Positions 57,871 through 64,000 of a stretch of 64,000 nt of DNA are shown here, piece by piece. The notes under the pieces are model-generated. The model did no database searches, was not told the origin of the DNA, and saw only the letters and a program-made list of their open reading frames with translations. Position 1 is the first letter of the stretch. Each line of letters opens with the position of its first letter. The stretch is taken from contig NC_133157.1 of assembly GCF_040802235.1 (NCBI RefSeq), forward strand, positions 87,654,001 through 87,718,000, written 5' to 3'. The position numbers and the translations under genes are program-made. Origin of the DNA: Manis javanica. Taxonomy: Eukaryota > Chordata > Mammalia > Pholidota > Manidae.

Positions 57871-60800
57871 ATGTAAGTACTATTTTTAAATGCTAAACTT
57901 CACCAGGATAGTAAGAGCCAACAAGAGTCTCGCATTTTAATTGATGAAATTAAGATAAATCTGATTGCCAAAGACTACATTTTAGATTACAAAGACTAGC
58001 TGAATTCTGTCTTCCTCAGCTCCCTTTACCTGTCTACCCCCCTTCCTTGCTTACAGCCTCCTAACTTAGGTAAGTTTATACTTACATGAATTATTGCTTG
58101 TATATTTATTTCAGGTTATGAACTTCAGGCATAAAAAATAATAAAAATTTGTATTTTCAAGGCTTCTGTTTATGATCAATTTCATGCTATAGGCAATCCA
58201 CTGGGAATATATTTTTTATACTTTTATGGATATATTACATATTCTTGAAATATTTATTTATACTTTTATGGATGCATTACATATTCTTGAAATATTTTGG
58301 GCCTCATACTTCAGGCTTATATTTTAGTAATTTTAATTTAATTTAATTTAATTTTAATAAGAAGAGAAATACAAAGGTAATGAAGGAAAAAATCTGCAAT
58401 GCTAGAGCCCAAGAGCCCCAGCAGACAACCCCAGCTGGTCCTTAGGTGCTGTCACTGATAATGATGGGCACTGGGGCAGAGAGCCATTCCTTCCCACACT
58501 GTCATTTGCGGAGAGGGGTCACAGCACAGCCCAGGGAAGCCCTTCCACGAAACCCAGTCAGTTTTCTCTGAATTCAGTATATGAAAATATTTCACTAAGG
58601 ATATAAATGAGAAACTGAATAGACAATATTTTGTCATCATTTTCAAAGGGGCATAAACTATAGACATGAGAAAATTGCCTTACGAAATTCAGAGGGGAAA
58701 ACGATGTTCTGTTTTAAAGGAGAAACATTTTATTTGGTTCCAAATGTTTTTTCCCCCATAGGCTTAGCTAATATTACCATTAAAACATAATTTAAAAAAA
58801 TAGGGAAATAAAAATAATTCAGATTCTTATCTGGTTCTGGCACACTTTCAAGTGAGTGAAACTTCTCCCAGCAGTTACATATTACAACTCCTGCAAATGC
58901 TCTTTTTCCTAATGAAACTGGCCCCGTAACACACTTGCATTCAAGGTTTTGTTGAATTGTTACTGTGGGAGAACACATTTTGGAGGGAAGGAAGGAAGGA
59001 GGGAGGGAGGAAGGGAACTCTAACTCTGGGTTCAGGATTTCCCCTGAAGGTTGTGAAGGCTCCCTTTGGGACCAGCCAGTTACCCTGGGAGTTTGTCTTC
59101 AATCCCTGAATAAACAGGTGGGATTTAACTGAGCCATACTATTGGGTTCCGAGGACAGTAAGATCATCACCTCTAGGACCTCAGGCTGATGGCCTGGAGG
59201 CCCCAGGGACTGGCTGTGGCTATTCTGTCACAGTAGCCCTGACTGGGTCTTTGACACCAACAGTGAGGGGTCCTGAGACCTGGGCAGTTTGTCCTCTGCC
59301 CTCACCATCACCAGTTAGGACCATGAGAACAATGAGAGGGAGAGATGAGAGGGAGTGCATGACCCTTTCAGGTGTAGGGAACAGGGTTGTGTCGGCTCAA
59401 GGACTGAGGCCTGCGGCCTGGAGGGCTGTGGGGTCCATGTGTCGTGAGGATTTGAGATGTGATTATCAACCTTGGGACATAAAAGAGTTGCTCCCCACAC
59501 AGTGCTAAGTAAGGTTCATTTTCTACATCCAGAGAGGAAGACCGATTCCACAGGGTCAGCAACAGGCCGGGACCCCCTACTCCAGCCTCAGTAGGTGCAG
59601 CCCCCTGGATGGAGAGGAGGCCTGTCTACCAGACAGCTGGGCAGCATGACCACTCCTTCCCCATTGTGCTTCCTCGTGGGTAGGACCTGCAGTGCTGGCC
59701 AGTGGGAAAGTGAGGCCTTTAAATGGTGCATGTGGCAAATCACTCCCTCCTCCCCCCTGGATGACATTCCCCAAAGCTTCTCCTGCTGGGGTGGCCCATG
59801 GGGGTGGACCCAGCCGAGTCTCTGATTTGCTCGCTCCTGAGGCTGCTCTTCTGCCCCCAAAAGCAGCAGGAAAGTCACAGCAGGATGAAGCTCCACACAG
59901 TGTAGGAACCATTCTCTGTTCTCTGCAGCAAGAGGCAGCCTGGCTTCAGGCAGTTCAAGCACTGCAGAGATCGTGGTTTAGCCCCAGGAACTGTGGCCCA
60001 AAGGCAGTGGGAGGGCATATTCAGAGTACTAAAAGAAAATCAGAGTGAATATGTATATGTAACACACATATATGACGGTACCCACACATATCTGATGGTA
60101 CAAGTGGTTTTCTTCAGTTTCCACTAGCTTAAAATATATAAAATTACATGAAACAAAAATTATGAACTGCACATTAGGGCTAATAACATAGATGTAACAA
60201 TATGACCCTAAGAACATGGAGAAAATACAGCTACATAAAGCATAATTTCTATATTTTACAGGCATTAAATTAGTATTAATCAGACAAATTAAAATGCATA
60301 TTGTAATCAGACAAATTAAAATGCAACCACTAAGAAAATAAGTCAAAAAAATTACAGTGAAACAACAAAAACAAAACAAGTGAACTGAACTGGTATATAA
60401 ATGCAAAACATATCTGCATGACAAAAGGCAGTGAAGAAAGGTCAGAAAATAAAAGTTCAACAAATTGTTTAGAAAACAAATAGCAAAACAAAATGTAAAT
60501 CCAACATCAATCTTTAAGTAGTAATGGACCAAAAACTTAAGCTGAAGAGACTGTAAGACTGGGTGAAAATAAGAAAAAAGATCTAAATCATGCTGTCTAT
60601 TAGAGATACACTTTAGACTCAATGACAAAAATAGATTGGAAGTAAAAGTATGGAAAAAGATAGGCCATCCAAATAGTAACTGTAGGAAAACTAGAATAGC
60701 TATTAATGTCTAACAACATATACATTAAGCCAAAATATTAGCAGACAATTATGAATGTCATAGTGATAAAATGATTGAAACAGCTGGAAGATACAACAAT

Positions 60801-61319
60801 TATAAAAGTATACAACCTAACATCAGAGACTCAAAATATGCCCTCTACATGCCAGGGAATGTGCTATGACTTTATGAATACACAAGTGGAGTGTTAGACT
60901 CATGGCCTTTGAAGTCCTCAGGAATCTTAGGAGACCTGTTTACATCTACTCAATTTGTAGAAGAGAAAACTGACCTTTGGAGACGAATCCCCACGTGAGC
61001 TCCCATCAGGGACCCAGCGGGAGCAGCCATTTGGGCAGCCCCTAGTTCCTACCACCATGCACATCTTCTTCTCCCTCGTTCAGCAGATGCTGTGCCTTAT
61101 CCATGCTGTACGCAGATGTGTCACATACATCTCATTTTAGGACCGCTTTGGCCTGGTCCCGATAGGCAAGAAGTACTCTACCGGCAAGGCCTTTGTTGTC
61201 TCCATGAGGGGCCTCTACCTGGGCAGGTTGGGTGGGTTTTTTCCTTGAACCTAGTCTTCCCTTCCCTGCTGTTCATGTCTATCTTTCTACCTCACAATTC
61301 CATTTACATGAAACATCCA
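57871..61319. other. Intergenic host DNA with simple repeats, no gene seen
   Basis: Contains a (TTTAA)n tract near 58328-58358 and a GGAA/GGGA microsatellite near 58984-59013. Frames at 59577-60048 on both strands and the 199-codon AT-rich frame at 60029-60628 show no domains and are taken as chance. Confidence 0.4.
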
Positions 61320-61600
61320 GACCACAGCAGTCCCCCCTTATCGATGGTGGCTACATTCCAAGACCCCTAGTGGATGCCTGTAACTGCAGCTAGTACCAAA
61401 CCCTATGTCTGTACACGTAGGAAAGCCCCTATATATATGATAAAGTTTAATTTATAAAGGAGGCACAGTATGAGATTAACAGCTAATAATGAGCCAGAAC
61501 ACATAACAATGTACTGTACTAAAAGTTACTTAGGTGAATGTGGTCTCTCTCTCAAATGTCAGAAGGAAGGTCAGCTGCCTCCAGATCATGGCTGATTTCA
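61320..61600 (+). repeat. Tigger-like (TcMar) DNA transposon fragment
   Basis: The order CAGTCCCCCCTTATC, ATTCCAAGACCCCTAGTGGATGCCTG, GATAAAGTTTAATTTATAAA, 'TGTACTGTACTAAAAG' and 'GAATGTGGTCTCTCTCTC' follows Tigger-derived repeats. Confidence 0.7.
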
Positions 61601-61720
61601 GGAGACTGAAGCCCAGGAAGTGAACCTGTACATAATGTGGGACAGACAACTGCAGATAAACCCTTAGAGACATAAAGTAGATAGGGGATTCCAGGGGCTG
61701 GGAGGAGTGGAGGACAGGGT

Positions 61721-62221
61721 GTCTTGCCAATGGGTTTCAGTCCCAGGCAAGTTTGCTATGGATTCAATGTGACCAAAGAAATTGACAGCAATATGTTTTT
61801 GGGGTGAAAGGGTTATACTCAACTTTATTTCCATGTGGCAGGTCAGTCACTAAAATCCCGTTCACTCAGAGCAGGTCTGTCTGCAGCAAGCTGTTCTCTG
61901 CCCCTGGGCCCCTCTGTCCACACGGTCATCCTCTGGGCCTCTCTGCCTGCAGAGCAGTCCAGCACAGCCATCCTCTGGGCCTCTCTGCACAGTCATCCTG
62001 CACAGCCGTCCTCTGGGCCTCTGTCCTCAGCACTGCTACTATTCCAGCCGCTGCTCTGCTCTCCTGCTGCCTTGCAGCCCTGCCGCTGTGTTGCATCCAG
62101 AGTACTAGGCAGAGCTCTTTATATATAGTCAACAGCCATGTATTGCCCACAGGTGTGCAGTGAGCTAGTCAGCCAGGGCCTGGTGAGAATCCTGGCTACA
62201 GGAACTCTCATTTTATCCACA
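61721..62221 (-). repeat. LTR-like repeat A, minus strand
   Basis: It matches 63354-63806 in inverted orientation. On the minus strand it starts TGTGGATAAAATGAGAG, has GAAATAAAGTTG (poly(A) signal) near 61820 and continues about 60-80 bases past the presumed LTR end. It contains a GC-rich minisatellite (units ending TCCTCTGGGCCTCT) at about 61925-62030. Confidence 0.65.
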
Positions 62222-63353
62222 CAGGGACTGGCTGCTTAACGGGTATGGGGATTTCCTGTAGAAGTGATGGAAAGTCCCAGATTGGTTGCACAGCATCGTG
62301 ATTGTGCCATGCCAAATGCCACTGAATGGCACACTTTAAAAGAAATAAAATGGTGAATTTCATGTTATGTATATTTAACCACAAAATTTTAAAAAATTTA
62401 AATGAAAAAGAAGCAGTGGGCCAGATTTGGCCTGGGGGCCGTATTTGCTGATCCCTGGTGATTCTCCTGACCTGAGGAAGGTGCCTCGCTCTGAACTCTG
62501 CATGGGGATTGAACGAGGTAATTCTCACAGTTTAAAATCGCGCTTGCAACATGATAAATATTCAGTAGATGTTAGGTGCTCTTGTCATTGTTGCTGTTGT
62601 CAGCACACCTTTTAGAGTCCGGGAGCCCTTTGAGGATTTGAAGAAGGCTGTGAACCTTCTCTTCAGAAAAAAACAATATACATATGCACATATATGACAT
62701 TCCCCAAGGTCACAGCCCAGCAGAGGCTGGGGCTTAACCAGAGTCAACAGGCTCCTCTGCCTCCCCAGCTGCCTCTTGTTGACGTGCTCAGCAGGGCTGA
62801 GGGGCTAAGAAGGTGTAACTCCAGGGGGGAAATATGTTCCCAGCCCGGGGCAAATTACCTTTGAAGCTGAAATCAATCAAAGGGAGAAATAAAGTGGGAG
62901 ACACCTGTTTATTGCTTATAAGCATTCATCCATTTCTGATCCCCTGTGTCTCTCAGGACCCAACTGCAAAAAGGGACCCCACCCAACCTCTCCGGTTCGG
63001 ATACGCCCTCACTCCTCCTTGTAATCACCTGTTGACATGGAGATGGACTAAGGCCAGGCAAGAGATTCTAGAAATATTGGCATTTTACCCACAGAAGGAG
63101 AAGTGGCCCCAGCCTGGGAAGGTACTATCATTGAGGGAAGGCTGGAAGAACTGACAATAAAGGGGTAGGGTCCTTATGAGAAGCTGAGAGGGTCCCAGGG
63201 TCAGATTCTGCCCAGGTAGTGTTTATCTAAAAGTCACCATGGCCAGGATTCTCTGACCACAGTCAGCAGCTGTGCCCAGGCCAAGGCCAGTGAACATGGT
63301 GGGCTGACACCGCATTCCTTGGGCACAGCTGGCAAGATGTTGGAGGCAACAGG
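62222..63353. other. Spacer between inverted LTR-like repeats
   Basis: Holds an L1M-like A/T-rich end near 62335-62405 and otherwise unassigned sequence. No gene seen. Confidence 0.4.
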
Positions 63354-63806
63354 TGTGGATAAAATGAGAGTTCCTGTGGCCAGGATTCTCACCTGGCCCT
63401 GGTTGACTAGCTCACTGCACACCTGTGATCAATACACACCTTTTGACTCTTTTAGAGCTCTGCCCAGTGCTCTGCATGGGACACGGTGGCGTGGCTGCAA
63501 GGCTGCAGGGGAGCAGAGCAGAGGCTGGAGTGGTGGCAGCACAGAGGACAGAGGTCCAGAGCATGGTTGTGCGGGACGACTGTGAAGAGAGGCCCAGAGG
63601 GTGACCGTGCAAAGGGGCCCAGAGGCAGAGAGCAGCTTGCTTCAGGCAGGCCCACTCTGAGTGAATGGGATATTAGTGACTGACCTGCCACCTGGAAATA
63701 AAGTTGGTTATGATCCTTTCACCCCAAGAACGTTCTACTGTCATTTCTTTGGTTACATTGAATCAATAGCAAACTTGCCCAGGGCTGAAACCCATTGGCA
63801 AGACAA
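63354..63806 (+). repeat. LTR-like repeat B, plus strand
   Basis: The inverted partner of 61721-62221: TGTGGATAAAATGAGAG start, GGAAATAAAGTTGG poly(A) signal near 63698, and shared sequence past it to AACCCATTGGCAAGACA. The two copies point away from each other. Confidence 0.65.
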
Positions 63807-64000
63807 CAGGGAATATGGAAATTATCCACAGTGTATTGGCTTTATTTTTTTACTTTTATATTATTGATGCTCTGGCCCTTGGGGCCTTGATCCTGGAGAG
63901 ACTGTCCCTCCTAGGACTAGTTAATTCCTATAGACAGCAAATGACTCCTTTCAAATGTACCGTTGATATAGGAGCCTACCATTCCAGATCCCGCATCCCC
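63807..64000. other. Right window edge, unassigned
   Basis: This may be internal sequence of the element whose LTR-like repeat ends at 63806, but I recognise no retroviral motif in it. Confidence 0.25.

Noticed and set aside
58984..59013. GGAA microsatellite as a possible ETS-type enhancer
   Set aside because: Short and interrupted, with no nearby gene in the window.
60029..60628. 199-codon hydrophobic frame on the minus strand
   Set aside because: AT-rich low-complexity codons (Phe, Leu, Ile, Cys) with no recognisable membrane-protein family.
61074..61240. Possible host exon near 61140-61230
   Set aside because: An open stretch follows a TTTTAG acceptor-like sequence, but no protein family is recognised and no donor fits clearly.
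63807..64000. Possible retroviral env C-terminus at the right edge
   Set aside because: A hydrophobic-looking stretch in one frame, but too short and broken to assign.

Overview
The window is repeat-rich mammalian nuclear DNA. The evidence is LINE-1 elements with poly(A) tails and target-site duplications, MIR, L2 and hAT/Tigger fossils, a processed pseudogene, and LTR retroviruses with intact LTR architecture. The LINE-1 3' ends look laurasiatherian to me, but I cannot name the species. I recognise no functional host gene and no tRNA, rRNA or CRISPR array.

Layout. (1) Positions 1-7328, minus strand: a gammaretrovirus-type ERV (env, pol, gag, leader, PBS-Pro), cut by the left window edge inside the env transmembrane subunit. 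Its 5' LTR is split into 7328-7525 and 13849-14151. (2) Positions 7526-13848, plus strand: a betaretrovirus-like (class II/type D) provirus inserted into that LTR. It has two LTRs, a 6-bp duplication (ATTTTC), a lysine-tRNA PBS, a rearranged gag, a fused dUTPase-protease-integrase frame lacking reverse transcriptase, a fully open 600-codon type-D env with the RDR-interference-group receptor motif, and a CTE-like RNA element. (3) Positions 14152-23368: intergenic DNA with L1, L2 and MIR fragments and a solo LTR. (4) Positions 23369-31632: one L1 insertion of about 8.2 kb, in which a nearly full-length L1 is followed by a 1.8-kb class II ERV 3' end (integrase tail, env TM remnant, CTE-like motif, U3-R) ending in poly(A). 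A single 12-bp duplication flanks the whole unit. (5) Positions 31633-47369: intergenic DNA with a SKIL (SnoN) processed pseudogene, MIR, hAT and L1M fossils and a second solo LTR. (6) Positions 47370-57870: a cluster of nested minus-strand L1 copies, one of them full length. (7) Positions 57871-64000: intergenic DNA, a Tigger fragment and two LTR-like repeats in inverted orientation.

How the parts relate. The beta provirus is younger than the gamma ERV it interrupts. By eye its LTRs differ at about three positions plus one 23-bp tandem duplication. The gamma ERV carries few lesions: an in-frame TGA in gag, one pol frameshift, an Asp-to-Asn change at an integrase catalytic site, and two env stops. 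The strongest functional candidates are the intact env with its splice signals, the RT-less DU-PR-IN frame, and the L1-ERV chimera, whose ERV poly(A) signal appears to have ended the L1 transcript.
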